Below are positions 25,266-33,317 of a stretch of 64,000 bases of DNA, one piece after another (within the stretch, counting starts at the first letter, position 1; each line of letters starts with the position of its first letter). The stretch spans positions 1-64,000 of the forward strand of contig JAQVEG010000001.1 of the NCBI GenBank assembly GCA_028697725.1. The letters run 5' to 3'. The translations under genes and the position numbers were made by a program. Below the pieces are notes generated by a model. The model was given only the letters and a program-made list of their open reading frames with translations, was not told the DNA's origin and did not search any database. Source of the DNA: Anaerostipes sp. GTDB taxonomy: Bacteria; Bacillota; Clostridia; Lachnospirales; Lachnospiraceae.

Positions 25266-26652
25266 TACACTGACAAAGAAAAAAGAAGAATTTGTGCCAG
25301 TACATGAAGGAAAAGTAGGAATGTATGTATGTGGGCCAACAGTTTACAACTATATTCACATTGGAAATGCAAGACCTATGATTATTTTTGATACAGTTCG
25401 TCGTTATTTTGAATACAAAGGATATGAAGTAAATTATGTTTCCAATTTTACTGATGTGGATGATAAGATAATTAAAAAGGCCAATGAAGAAGGCGTAAGT
25501 GCAATGGAGATTGCAGAGCGTTACATTAATGAGTGTAAGCAGGACATGGAAGCGTTAAATGTAAAACCTGCCACACATCAGCCAAGAGCTACGGAAGAAA
25601 TTGATGGAATGATTCGTATGATTGAAACTTTGATTGAGAAGAATCATGCATATGAAGTAAATGGGACTGTATACTTTAAGACTCGTTCTTTCAAAGAGTA
25701 TGGAAAATTGTCAAAGAAAAATATTGATGATTTAGAGGCTGGACACAGAGATATTAAAGTCCGCGGGGAAGATGGAAAGAATGATCCTCTTGATTTTGTT
25801 CTTTGGAAACCAAAGAAAGAAGGAGAGATTGCATGGAACTCACCATGGGGAGAAGGTCGCCCAGGATGGCATATTGAGTGTTCTGAGATGTCTAAAAAGT
25901 ATATTGGAGATACCATTGATATTCATGCTGGTGGAGAAGATTTGATTTTCCCTCACCATGAAAATGAAATTGCACAAAGTGAAGCTTGTAATGGAGAATG
26001 TTTCTCAAAATACTGGATGCATAATGGATTTTTAAATATTGACAACCGTAAGATGTCAAAATCAGCAGGAAATTTCTTTACAGTTCGTGATATTAGTGAA
26101 AAGTATCCTCTTCAAGTGATTCGTTTCTTTATGTTAAGTGCACATTATAGAAATCCATTAAATTTTAGTGCAGACTTAGTGGAAAGTGCTAAAAATGGAT
26201 TGGACCGTATTCTAACAGCCATTGAATTACTTCGTGAAGTGGCAGATAAGAATCAAGAGAATATGACCCAGGAAGAAGCAAAACATTTTGAAGATATCAA
26301 AGGATTAGTTAAAAAATACGAAGATGCCATGGAAGATGATTTTAATACTGCAGATGCTATTGCGGCTGTTTTTGAAATGGTTCGTATCTCAAATTCTACA
26401 GTAAAAGATGGTTCTGGCGAATATGCCAAGAAGATTCTTGAGATTGTGGAGAAATTATGTGATATTCTTGGAATTGAGACAACAAGGGAACAGGAATTGT
26501 TAGATGATGATATTGAACAATTAATTGAGGATCGTCAGACGGCAAGAAAAGAAAAGAATTTTGCAAGAGCAGATGAAATTCGTGACGAGCTACTTGCAAA
26601 AGGAATTGTTCTTGAAGATACAAGAGAAGGTGTCAAATGGAAAAGAGCTTAG
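25252..26652 (+). CDS. cysS: cysteinyl-tRNA synthetase
   Basis: 466 residues, class I synthetase of normal length. It attaches cysteine to tRNA-Cys. Motifs: the zinc-binding [19 protein letters not shown] start (Cys 27; the HIGH signature is HIGN as in Bacillus), [28 protein letters not shown], and [10 protein letters not shown] (KMSKS). The GTG start at 25252 lies inside cysE and is preceded by GGGAGG. Control by the upstream T-box is expected because its specifier is TGC. The 3' end overlaps the Mini-III gene by 16 bases. Confidence 0.97.
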   Translation: MKIYNTLTKKKEEFVPVHEGKVGMYVCGPTVYNYIHIGNARPMIIFDTVRRYFEYKGYEVNYVSNFTDVDDKIIKKANEEGVSAMEIAERYINECKQDMEALNVKPATHQPRATEEIDGMIRMIETLIEKNHAYEVNGTVYFKTRSFKEYGKLSKKNIDDLEAGHRDIKVRGEDGKNDPLDFVLWKPKKEGEIAWNSPWGEGRPGWHIECSEMSKKYIGDTIDIHAGGEDLIFPHHENEIAQSEACNGECFSKYWMHNGFLNIDNRKMSKSAGNFFTVRDISEKYPLQVIRFFMLSAHYRNPLNFSADLVESAKNGLDRILTAIELLREVADKNQENMTQEEAKHFEDIKGLVKKYEDAMEDDFNTADAIAAVFEMVRISNSTVKDGSGEYAKKILEIVEKLCDILGIETTREQELLDDDIEQLIEDRQTARKEKNFARADEIRDELLAKGIVLEDTREGVKWKRA

Positions 26653-27062
26653 TAGAACAGATTTCAGAAAGTTTGGATTTAAAATCCATGGATCCTAGAA
26701 CCTATTCACCCTTGGGACTTGCATATATTGGAGATGGAATTTATGAAATCGTAATCCGAACGCTAGTAATATCAAAAGGAAATATGAGTGTGAATAAGTA
26801 TCATCATGCATCAAGTGAATATGTAAAGGCAGCAGCTCAGGCACAATTGTACAAAGAGATTGAAGACATTTTAACGGAAGAAGAAATGGCTGTGTATAAA
26901 AGAGGACGTAATGCTAAGTCTGTGACCATGGCGAAAAATGCAACTATGGCAGATTATCGCATGGCAACGGGAGTGGAAGCTTTGATGGGGTTTTTGTACT
27001 TGTCAGGAAATGAACAACGAATTATTGAATTAGTGAAAAAGGGATTTAAGATTGGAGAATAA
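26637..27062 (+). CDS. mrnC: Mini-ribonuclease III
   Basis: 141 residues. RNase III catalytic domain without a double-stranded RNA binding domain. YIGDGIYE near residue 30 carries the conserved acidic residues, and the C-terminal half has the second acidic patch. In Bacillus it trims the ends of 23S rRNA precursor. ATG 26637 overlaps the end of cysS, a gene order (cysE-cysS-mrnC-rlmB) conserved in Firmicutes. It ends just before the rlmB start. Confidence 0.94.
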   Translation: MEKSLVEQISESLDLKSMDPRTYSPLGLAYIGDGIYEIVIRTLVISKGNMSVNKYHHASSEYVKAAAQAQLYKEIEDILTEEEMAVYKRGRNAKSVTMAKNATMADYRMATGVEALMGFLYLSGNEQRIIELVKKGFKIGE

Positions 27063-27063
27063 A

Positions 27064-27804
27064 ATGAATCATTCAGAATATACTTTGGCTGGCAGAAATG
27101 CAGTGATTGAAGCACTTCGTGCAAAGAAGCCTATGGATAAGATTTTCATTCTTGACGGGTGTCAGGATGGACCCATTCGTACCATTGTAAGAGAAGCGAA
27201 AAAGACAGATGCTTTGATTAAATTTGTGGATAAAGAACGGTTAGACCAGCTTACCAATGAACATCATCAGGGGGTTGTTGCTATGGTGGCAGCCTATGAA
27301 TACAGCAGCATTGACGATATGTTTCAAAAGGCAGAAGAAAGAGGAGAAGATCCATTTTTCATTTTGTTAGATGGAATTGAAGATCCACATAATTTAGGTG
27401 CGATTATTCGTACTGCGAATCAGGCAGGTGCCCATGGGGTTATTATTCCAAAGCACAGAGCCGTTGGTTTGACACCAACAGTTGCTAAGACATCTGCAGG
27501 AGCAATTAATTATACACCAGTTGCGAAAGTGACCAATATTGCGAAAACAATGGAAGAGTTAAAAGAGCGTGGTATGTGGTTTGTCTGTGCAGATATGGAT
27601 GGGGAAGTTATGTATCAACAGAATCTAACTGGTTCTATTGGATTAATCATTGGAAATGAAGGTGCTGGGGTAAGCCAGAATGTAAAGAAGAAATGTGATT
27701 ATACAGCCTCAATTCCAATGAAAGGTGAGATTGATTCACTGAATGCGTCTGTGGCCACAGGGGTATTGGCATATGAGATTGTAAGACAAAGACTAGCAAA
27801 ATAA
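27064..27804 (+). CDS. rlmB: 23S rRNA (guanosine-2'-O)-methyltransferase RlmB family (SpoU)
   Basis: 246 residues from ATG 27064, preceded by GGAGAAT. An N-terminal ribosomal L30e-like RNA-binding domain (about 5-80) precedes the SpoU knotted methyltransferase domain (95-245), with motif 1 NLGAIIRTANQAG, motif 2 IGNEGAGVS and motif 3 SLNASVATGVLAYE. It uses SAM to methylate a ribose in 23S rRNA; the exact position is inferred from the RlmB/YacO family. It lies one base after mrnC and eleven bases before the sigma factor gene. Confidence 0.92.
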   Translation: MNHSEYTLAGRNAVIEALRAKKPMDKIFILDGCQDGPIRTIVREAKKTDALIKFVDKERLDQLTNEHHQGVVAMVAAYEYSSIDDMFQKAEERGEDPFFILLDGIEDPHNLGAIIRTANQAGAHGVIIPKHRAVGLTPTVAKTSAGAINYTPVAKVTNIAKTMEELKERGMWFVCADMDGEVMYQQNLTGSIGLIIGNEGAGVSQNVKKKCDYTASIPMKGEIDSLNASVATGVLAYEIVRQRLAK

Positions 27805-27815
27805 ATAGGTGGAAG

Positions 27816-28367
27816 ATGACGGATCAAGAATTATTAGAAGCAATCCGAAGTGGCGATGAATCTATGATCGATGTTTTAATGGAACGATATCGTGGTTTGG
27901 TACGAATTGAATCAAGAAAATTTTTTCTTGTAGGTGGAGATGAAGAGGATTTACTCCAAGAGGGAATGATTGGATTGTTCAAAGCAGTACAAAATTATGA
28001 TGAGAGGAAAGAAGCATCATTTCAAACATTTGCGACACTTTGTGTTAAGCGACAATTATATACTATGGTAACAGCATCAAACCGTAAAAAACATGGACCA
28101 TTGAATAATTATATTTCTTTTTTTACGGAGCAGGGGAAGTATGAAGAGCTTTCAGAAACAAACTCAAATCCAGAAGAATTGTTTTTGAAAAAAGAACAAG
28201 TACAGGATTACTATACTTCAATCGAAAAAAACTTAAGCAAGTTTGAAAAACAAGTAGTAAAACACTATTTAGATGGAAAGAATTATGAAGAAATTGCAAA
28301 GGAAATGGGAAAGAGTAAGAAATCTATTGATAATGCAATTCAGAGAATTCGCAAGAAATTAGGATAG
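27816..28367 (+). CDS. sigH: SigH-like RNA polymerase sigma factor
   Basis: 183 residues, sigma-70 family. Region 2 (about 20-90) contains GGDEEDLLQEGMIGLFKAVQNYD and FQTFATLCVKRQL; region 4 (130-180) is a helix-turn-helix with YEEIAKEMGKSKKSIDNAIQRIRKKL. Its position after rlmB matches sigH of Bacillus and Clostridia, where SigH directs early sporulation genes. It is shorter than Bacillus SigH (about 218 residues) in the linker, so the sporulation role is an inference from synteny. ATG 27816 follows GGTGGAAG. A phosphatase gene follows after eight bases. Confidence 0.88.
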   Translation: MTDQELLEAIRSGDESMIDVLMERYRGLVRIESRKFFLVGGDEEDLLQEGMIGLFKAVQNYDERKEASFQTFATLCVKRQLYTMVTASNRKKHGPLNNYISFFTEQGKYEELSETNSNPEELFLKKEQVQDYYTSIEKNLSKFEKQVVKHYLDGKNYEEIAKEMGKSKKSIDNAIQRIRKKLG

Positions 28368-28375
28368 GTGATACG

Positions 28376-29095
28376 GTGAAAAATATATACATTATGTCAG
28401 ATTTACATGGTCAAGATAAAGCATTTTTTCAAATGTTGGAGAAGATAAAGTTTTCCAGCCAAGACTTCCTATTTATTATTGGAGATGTAGGAGATCGTGG
28501 ACCAAACGGGATTATGCTGCTTCAATACATTATGAAACAAGATAATATGTGCCTGCTTATGGGGAATCATGAGGAGATGATGTTAGAGGCAGTTGAGGAT
28601 GAAGATGACGATAAAGGTTATATGAGCAATTGGATGTTTAATGGGGGAGCAGCAACATTAGAAGGATTGAAAAAACTCTCAGAACAAGAGAGAGAAGAAT
28701 GTCTGGAATATGTTAGAAATCTGCCATTATACCAGAAAATTGTAATGAATGAGACAACTTATCTTTTGGTTCATGCAGGAATCATTCCAACAGAAGATAA
28801 AAAGAATTTAGAACATGCCAAAGTAACCAAAGATGAACTTCTTTGGACCAGGTATGAGTTTTTACAGTCTGATATGATAATGCCATATTGTATTATTTTT
28901 GGGCATACCCCAACGCCAGCTCTTCCCAGATATGCCAAAGGATTATCCATTGAGAATCAGATGCGCTGCAAAGAAGGAAAGATGATTCACTGGAGAAATC
29001 GAATTGCCATTGATTGTGGTGCAGGGTTTGGTAAAAAATTAGGTTGTTTACGATTGAATGATATGCTAGAATTCTACATAAGAATAAAAAATTAA
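28376..29095 (+). CDS. metallophosphoesterase, PPP family (PrpE/ApaH-like)
   Basis: 239 residues. Motifs of the calcineurin-like phosphoesterases: SDLHGQ (D-x-H), GDVGDRGPN (GDxxDRG), GNHEEM (GNHE), then HAG near residue 137 and GHTPTP near 185. This is the bacterial serine/threonine phosphatase and diadenosine-tetraphosphatase group; the substrate cannot be chosen from sequence. The start is GTG 28376, nine bases after the sigma factor gene, with AGGATAGG upstream. It ends just before the cobalamin riboswitch, so it is the last gene of the cysE operon. Confidence 0.88.
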   Translation: MKNIYIMSDLHGQDKAFFQMLEKIKFSSQDFLFIIGDVGDRGPNGIMLLQYIMKQDNMCLLMGNHEEMMLEAVEDEDDDKGYMSNWMFNGGAATLEGLKKLSEQEREECLEYVRNLPLYQKIVMNETTYLLVHAGIIPTEDKKNLEHAKVTKDELLWTRYEFLQSDMIMPYCIIFGHTPTPALPRYAKGLSIENQMRCKEGKMIHWRNRIAIDCGAGFGKKLGCLRLNDMLEFYIRIKN

Positions 29096-29107
29096 ATACG
29101 TTTTATG

Positions 29108-29275
29108 TTCTTTTATCTTATAGATAGCAAGATAAAAGCTAAGAGGGAAACCGGTGAAAGGCCGGTGCGGACCCACCACTGTATGAGTGGACAAAGAAGC
29201 GAATACCATTGCCATTGGCGAGAAGGTGCTTTGGAGGATGAAACTTAAGTCAGGAGACCTGCATAGAATGTGAAG
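29108..29275 (+). ncRNA. cobalamin riboswitch (AdoCbl/MeCbl aptamer)
   Basis: The leader contains AAGAGGGAAACCGGTGAAAG and GCCGGTGCGGACCCACCACT, the conserved core of the B12 aptamer. It ends in the B12 box AGTCAGGAGACCTGC (29248-29262). It precedes an operon of transcobalamin-like and ECF transport genes, exactly the expected target. B12 should switch the operon off. Confidence 0.96.
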
Positions 29276-29305
29276 CAAGGGGACAGATATGAGTAGTGAG
29301 AAATA

Positions 29306-29336
29306 GGCTGCGACTTTTTGTCGTAGTCTTTTTTTC
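29306..29336 (+). terminator. cobalamin riboswitch terminator
   Basis: GGCTGCGAC (29306-29314) pairs with GTCGTAGTC (29320-29328), with two G-T pairs, followed by a T run. It lies between the aptamer and the first start codon and is the expression platform. Confidence 0.88.
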
Positions 29337-29352
29337 TATTATGGAGAAGGAT

Positions 29353-30105
29353 ATGAAGGAAAATAAAGCAAAAATAATTGCAGTTATAGGAATCTTCCTG
29401 ATTTTAGCAGGAACTGTTGCAGGAGTATTCTGGGCGAAAGGAAGAAACCAAAAAGAAAATAAGACAAGTCATCAAAGGACAGAAGCTGTAACTACAACAA
29501 GTAGGACGGAAGGTACAACAAAGGAAATTAAAAAAACCAAAAAAGCCAAGAAGACAAAAAAAGCCAAACCCACAACGACAGAAAAGAAAACAACTACAGT
29601 TACTACATCAAAGAAAAAGGATAAATACAAAACAGATCCCACACCCGAGGGAAAGCCAGCTCCAAAAGAACCAGAAAATACGAAGGTAGATACCGCCAAA
29701 ACATATACATGTACCATTCAAATTGTATGTAAAACAGTATTATCTCACAGGGAGGATTTGAAGGACGGAAAGGAAGAGATTGTACCGAAAGATGGAGTGA
29801 TACTAAAGAAAACAAAAGTATCATTTTCAAAAGGACAGAATGCCTATGATGTTTTGTTAAAGGCAACAAGAGAACATAAGATTCATTTTGAATCTTCCAA
29901 TGTGCCAGGGTATAACACTAGATATATTGAGGGAATCGGAAATCTATATGAAAAAGATTGTGGAGAGTTAAGTGGCTGGATGTATCAGGTCAATGGATGG
30001 TTTCCAAACTATGGATGCAGCCGCTATGAAGTGAAAAACGGTGATACAATTTTGTGGCAGTATACTTGTGACTTAGGGGAAGATATTGGAGGAAATAATG
30101 GATAA
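29353..30105 (+). CDS. membrane-anchored DUF4430 (transcobalamin-like) protein
   Basis: 250 residues from ATG 29353 (GGAG at 29343-29346). A single N-terminal membrane helix (about 7-25) is followed by a long Thr/Lys-rich linker (30-110) that would span the cell wall. A C-terminal DUF4430 domain (about 120-245) contains LSGWMYQVNGWFPNYGCS and the closing GDTILWQYTCDLGEDIG. DUF4430 is the transcobalamin-like C-terminal domain, related to the B12-capping beta domain of intrinsic factor and transcobalamin. Being first under a cobalamin riboswitch, it is probably a surface B12 receptor or cofactor-delivery protein. No lipobox is seen. It overlaps the EcfT gene by eight bases. Confidence 0.87.
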   Translation: MKENKAKIIAVIGIFLILAGTVAGVFWAKGRNQKENKTSHQRTEAVTTTSRTEGTTKEIKKTKKAKKTKKAKPTTTEKKTTTVTTSKKKDKYKTDPTPEGKPAPKEPENTKVDTAKTYTCTIQIVCKTVLSHREDLKDGKEEIVPKDGVILKKTKVSFSKGQNAYDVLLKATREHKIHFESSNVPGYNTRYIEGIGNLYEKDCGELSGWMYQVNGWFPNYGCSRYEVKNGDTILWQYTCDLGEDIGGNNG

Positions 30106-30967
30106 AAAAGCTGCAATAGAAACATATCATCCTTGGATTATATTTTCTTATTTTGTAGGAATTATAGGAGCCGTCAGCGTGTTTTTTCATCCCGTTTATC
30201 TTTTTATTGCAGCAGCCAGTGGTCTTTGGTTTTATTATCAATTGTATGACCATGTACAAATTGCAAAGCAGATATTATCAGGGGGAGGAATTATTTTATT
30301 TGTTACGATTCTCAATGGACTTTGGAACCATCAGGGAGTTACAATTCTCTGGTATTTAGGGGATAATCCAGTGACGAAAGAAGCATTGATTTATGGAGCA
30401 GTAAATGGATTGTTCTTTTACAGTGTTTTTTTATGGTTTGCATGTTTTTCAAAGGTAATGACAGAAGATAAAATTCATTATTTGTTTGGGAGTATGATTC
30501 CAACGTTTGCATTGATATTCTCCATGGTTCTTGGAATGATTCCAAAAATCAAACAACATTTTGAGGAAGTTAGGTATGCGAGAAGACAGCTTGGAAAAAC
30601 TCCCAAATCTATGAGACAACATATAAAAGAAAGTATGAGTGTTGTATCTGTAACGACTACGTGGATATTAGAACATAGTGTAGATACAGCCGATTCCATG
30701 AAAGCAAGGGGATATGGAACGAGAAGAAGGACATGTTTTCATATGTATCGTTATGATATGAGAGATTGTATATTTACACTTATTATGGTGGGATTGTTTA
30801 GTATAAATATTATCTGCTATGCCCTTGGAGAGGGAAGAATCCAGTGTTTTCCCATGATACATTATGAAGATGTAAATGGAATTGGACTTCTTGGGTTTTC
30901 TTTATTGTTTTTGTTGCCAGAAATTGTACAAATGAAGGAGGATTATGTATGGAAGCATATGAATTAA
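30098..30967 (+). CDS. energy-coupling factor transporter transmembrane protein EcfT
   Basis: 289 residues. Several membrane helices in the N-terminal half, then a cytoplasmic coupling region with VDTADSMKARGYGTRRR near residues 195-215. This is the A-x-SM-x-ARGYG type motif by which EcfT contacts the ATPases, followed by two more helices. EcfT links S component and ATPases in ECF vitamin transporters. The ATG at 30098 follows TTGGAGG and overlaps the DUF4430 gene; its end overlaps the next ATPase fusion by 19 bases. Under the cobalamin riboswitch it is presumably dedicated to B12 rather than shared. Confidence 0.9.
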   Translation: MDKKAAIETYHPWIIFSYFVGIIGAVSVFFHPVYLFIAAASGLWFYYQLYDHVQIAKQILSGGGIILFVTILNGLWNHQGVTILWYLGDNPVTKEALIYGAVNGLFFYSVFLWFACFSKVMTEDKIHYLFGSMIPTFALIFSMVLGMIPKIKQHFEEVRYARRQLGKTPKSMRQHIKESMSVVSVTTTWILEHSVDTADSMKARGYGTRRRTCFHMYRYDMRDCIFTLIMVGLFSINIICYALGEGRIQCFPMIHYEDVNGIGLLGFSLLFLLPEIVQMKEDYVWKHMN

Positions 30968-33303
30968 ATCATCTAAGTTTTTCCTATCCAAATCAGAAAA
31001 CATATGCTGTTCATGATATATCCATGGGGATTTCCAAAGGAGAATTTCTAGTTATCTGTGGAAGTTCTGGTTCGGGGAAAAGTACTCTGCTTCGTTTTTT
31101 AAAGGAGAGTTTAACACCAAAAGGGAACGTAAAAGGAAATGTCTTGTTTTTTCAAAAAAAGAAAAGTGAATGGACACAGATAGATGACAGTCAGCGAATT
31201 GGATTTGTGTTTCAACAGCCAGAGCATCAGATTGTTACAGATAAAGTCTGGCATGAATTGGCATTTGGCTTGGAGAATACAGGAAAGTCCAAAGAAGAGA
31301 TTCGGCTTCGGACAGCAGAAATTTCTGAGTTTTTTGGAATGAGTGAATGGTTTTACAAAAAAACAGAGGAGCTTTCTGGGGGACAAAAGCAGTTGCTAAA
31401 TCTAGCCAGTGTTATGGTTATGGATCCAGAGGTACTTTTGCTGGATGAACCAACAGCCCAGTTAGATCCAATTGCTGCACAAAATTTTATTCATATGTTG
31501 GAGAAAATACATAGGGAAATGGGAACGACCATTGTGATTTGTGAGCATCGTCTACAAGAAGTTTGTACTTTGGCAGATCGAGTTTTAGTGTTAGATTATG
31601 GACAAATTGTAAGTCTGGGACAGCCAAGAGATGTAATAAAACAATTAAAGTCACAGAATCATTTTTTCTATGATGCAATGCCAGGAGTAGCTCGCATTGT
31701 GCTTGAGGTTGAAGGAGAAAAAGGTATGAAACTGCCTCTTGATATTAAAGAGGGGAAAATGTGGATGGAACATCAAAAAATAACTAAGATTCCTAAAGAA
31801 AGACAGCAACAAGAGGATCTTCCTGTTATTTTTCAGGGGAAGAACCTTTGGTTTCGATATGAACAAGATGGGGAAGATATTTTGAAAGATATTTCCTTTG
31901 AAATCAAACAAGGTGAAATCTTTGGGATTTTAGGAGGGAACGGTGTGGGTAAAACCACGTTACTTGGAGTTCTGCGAGAGTCATTAAAACCATACCGTGG
32001 GAAAGCAGTCTGGAAATTAAAGCAAGAAGAAGTTGGAATGCTGCCACAAAATCCAGAGACGCTATTTTCAAAAAATACAGTGAAAGACGAATTGCTGGAA
32101 ATATCAAAAGATATCAATGAAATAATAGCATTTTTAGAGTTAGAGGATATTTTAGACCACCATCCTTATGATATTTCTGGAGGAGAGCAGCAACGAGTAG
32201 CACTTGGTAAACTTCTACTTAGAAATCCCAAAGTATTACTTTTGGATGAACCAACTAAAGGACTGGATATTTATTATCAAAGAAAACTTGCTCAGGTTCT
32301 AAACCGACTAAAAGATCAGGGAATTACAGTTGTATTAGTGTCTCATGATGTGGAATTTTGCAGCCGTTATACAATGAAATGTGCCTTTTTATTTCAAGGC
32401 AGTATTATGGAAATCAATACTCCAGACAAATTATTTGCAGGAAATCGATTCTATACAACCATTGCAAATAAGATGGCAAGAGAGAGGATTCCAGATGCAG
32501 TGCTTGAGGAAGATGTGATTTTGGCGTGTAAGGGTAATGAGGAAAAGAAAAAAGGCGGCAAACATAAAAATCCAGTGTTGTGTTCTGCTAAAAATGAAAG
32601 GGTACATAAAATGTCTCCCAGTAGTCAAATATGGATGTATGGGTGTATTTTACTCGAATTAATTCTTGTAGTTGGAAGTTTCTATAAATTCCACAACACT
32701 CATTACTATGGGACAAGTTTATTAATGATTGGGGTTACTCTACTCATGTTTGTGGTTTCTATGGAAAAGCGAAGATTTCAAACGAGAGAATTAGTTGTGA
32801 TTGCAGCAATGACCGCACTTGCGGTAATTGGAAGATGTGCATTTTTTATGGTTCCCCAGTTTAAACCTATGGTAGCTGTTATTATGATTGCAGGATTAGT
32901 CATGGGCAATCAGGTGGGATTCTTTGTGGGAGCGATGACAGGATTTATATCCAATTTTATGTTTGGTCAGGGACCTTGGACTCCCTGGCAAATGCTTGCC
33001 CTTGGGATGATTGGATTAATATCAGGAAGCCTTGGGAATATAAAACTTTTTGAAAATAAATGGATCCTTATGGCAGCAGGAGGAATTATGACATTTTTTA
33101 TTTATGGAGGGATTGTAGATGTGTGGACCATCTTAAAGCTTCAGCCAGTTCCAAGCTGGCAAAGTGCCATAACTGTGTATTCTTTGGCAGTGCCATTTAA
33201 TGTAGTTCACAGTTTTGCGACGATTATATTTTTGTTTCTATTAAAAAATCCATTAATTGAAAAATTAAATCGTTTAAAAATAAAGTATCAAATGGAATTC
33301 TAG
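30949..33303 (+). CDS. ECF transporter fusion: EcfA-EcfA'-S component in one chain
   Basis: 784 residues. The first ABC domain (1-235) has Walker A GSSGSGKST at 38, LSGGQ at 142-146 and VLLLDEPTAQLDP. The second (about 285-510) has Walker A GGNGVGKTT at 329, ISGGEQQR near 408 and LLLDEPTKGLD. After a basic linker comes a membrane part (555-784) with GPWTPWQMLALG and FKPMVAVIMIAGLVMG, typical of ECF S components of the CbrT-like group. One protein thus supplies both ATPases and the substrate-binding subunit; only EcfT is separate. An internal ATG at 32611 (residue 555) with AAAGGG upstream could make free S component. The cargo, cobalamin, is inferred from the riboswitch. Confidence 0.9.
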   Translation: MEAYELNHLSFSYPNQKTYAVHDISMGISKGEFLVICGSSGSGKSTLLRFLKESLTPKGNVKGNVLFFQKKKSEWTQIDDSQRIGFVFQQPEHQIVTDKVWHELAFGLENTGKSKEEIRLRTAEISEFFGMSEWFYKKTEELSGGQKQLLNLASVMVMDPEVLLLDEPTAQLDPIAAQNFIHMLEKIHREMGTTIVICEHRLQEVCTLADRVLVLDYGQIVSLGQPRDVIKQLKSQNHFFYDAMPGVARIVLEVEGEKGMKLPLDIKEGKMWMEHQKITKIPKERQQQEDLPVIFQGKNLWFRYEQDGEDILKDISFEIKQGEIFGILGGNGVGKTTLLGVLRESLKPYRGKAVWKLKQEEVGMLPQNPETLFSKNTVKDELLEISKDINEIIAFLELEDILDHHPYDISGGEQQRVALGKLLLRNPKVLLLDEPTKGLDIYYQRKLAQVLNRLKDQGITVVLVSHDVEFCSRYTMKCAFLFQGSIMEINTPDKLFAGNRFYTTIANKMARERIPDAVLEEDVILACKGNEEKKKGGKHKNPVLCSAKNERVHKMSPSSQIWMYGCILLELILVVGSFYKFHNTHYYGTSLLMIGVTLLMFVVSMEKRRFQTRELVVIAAMTALAVIGRCAFFMVPQFKPMVAVIMIAGLVMGNQVGFFVGAMTGFISNFMFGQGPWTPWQMLALGMIGLISGSLGNIKLFENKWILMAAGGIMTFFIYGGIVDVWTILKLQPVPSWQSAITVYSLAVPFNVVHSFATIIFLFLLKNPLIEKLNRLKIKYQMEF

Positions 33304-33317
33304 ATGGGAGAAGGAAC

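Noticed and set aside
29472-29717. Minus-strand Val/Phe-rich frame resembling a membrane protein
   Set aside because: It is the antisense of the Lys/Thr-rich linker of the DUF4430 protein; composition is explained by the coding strand.
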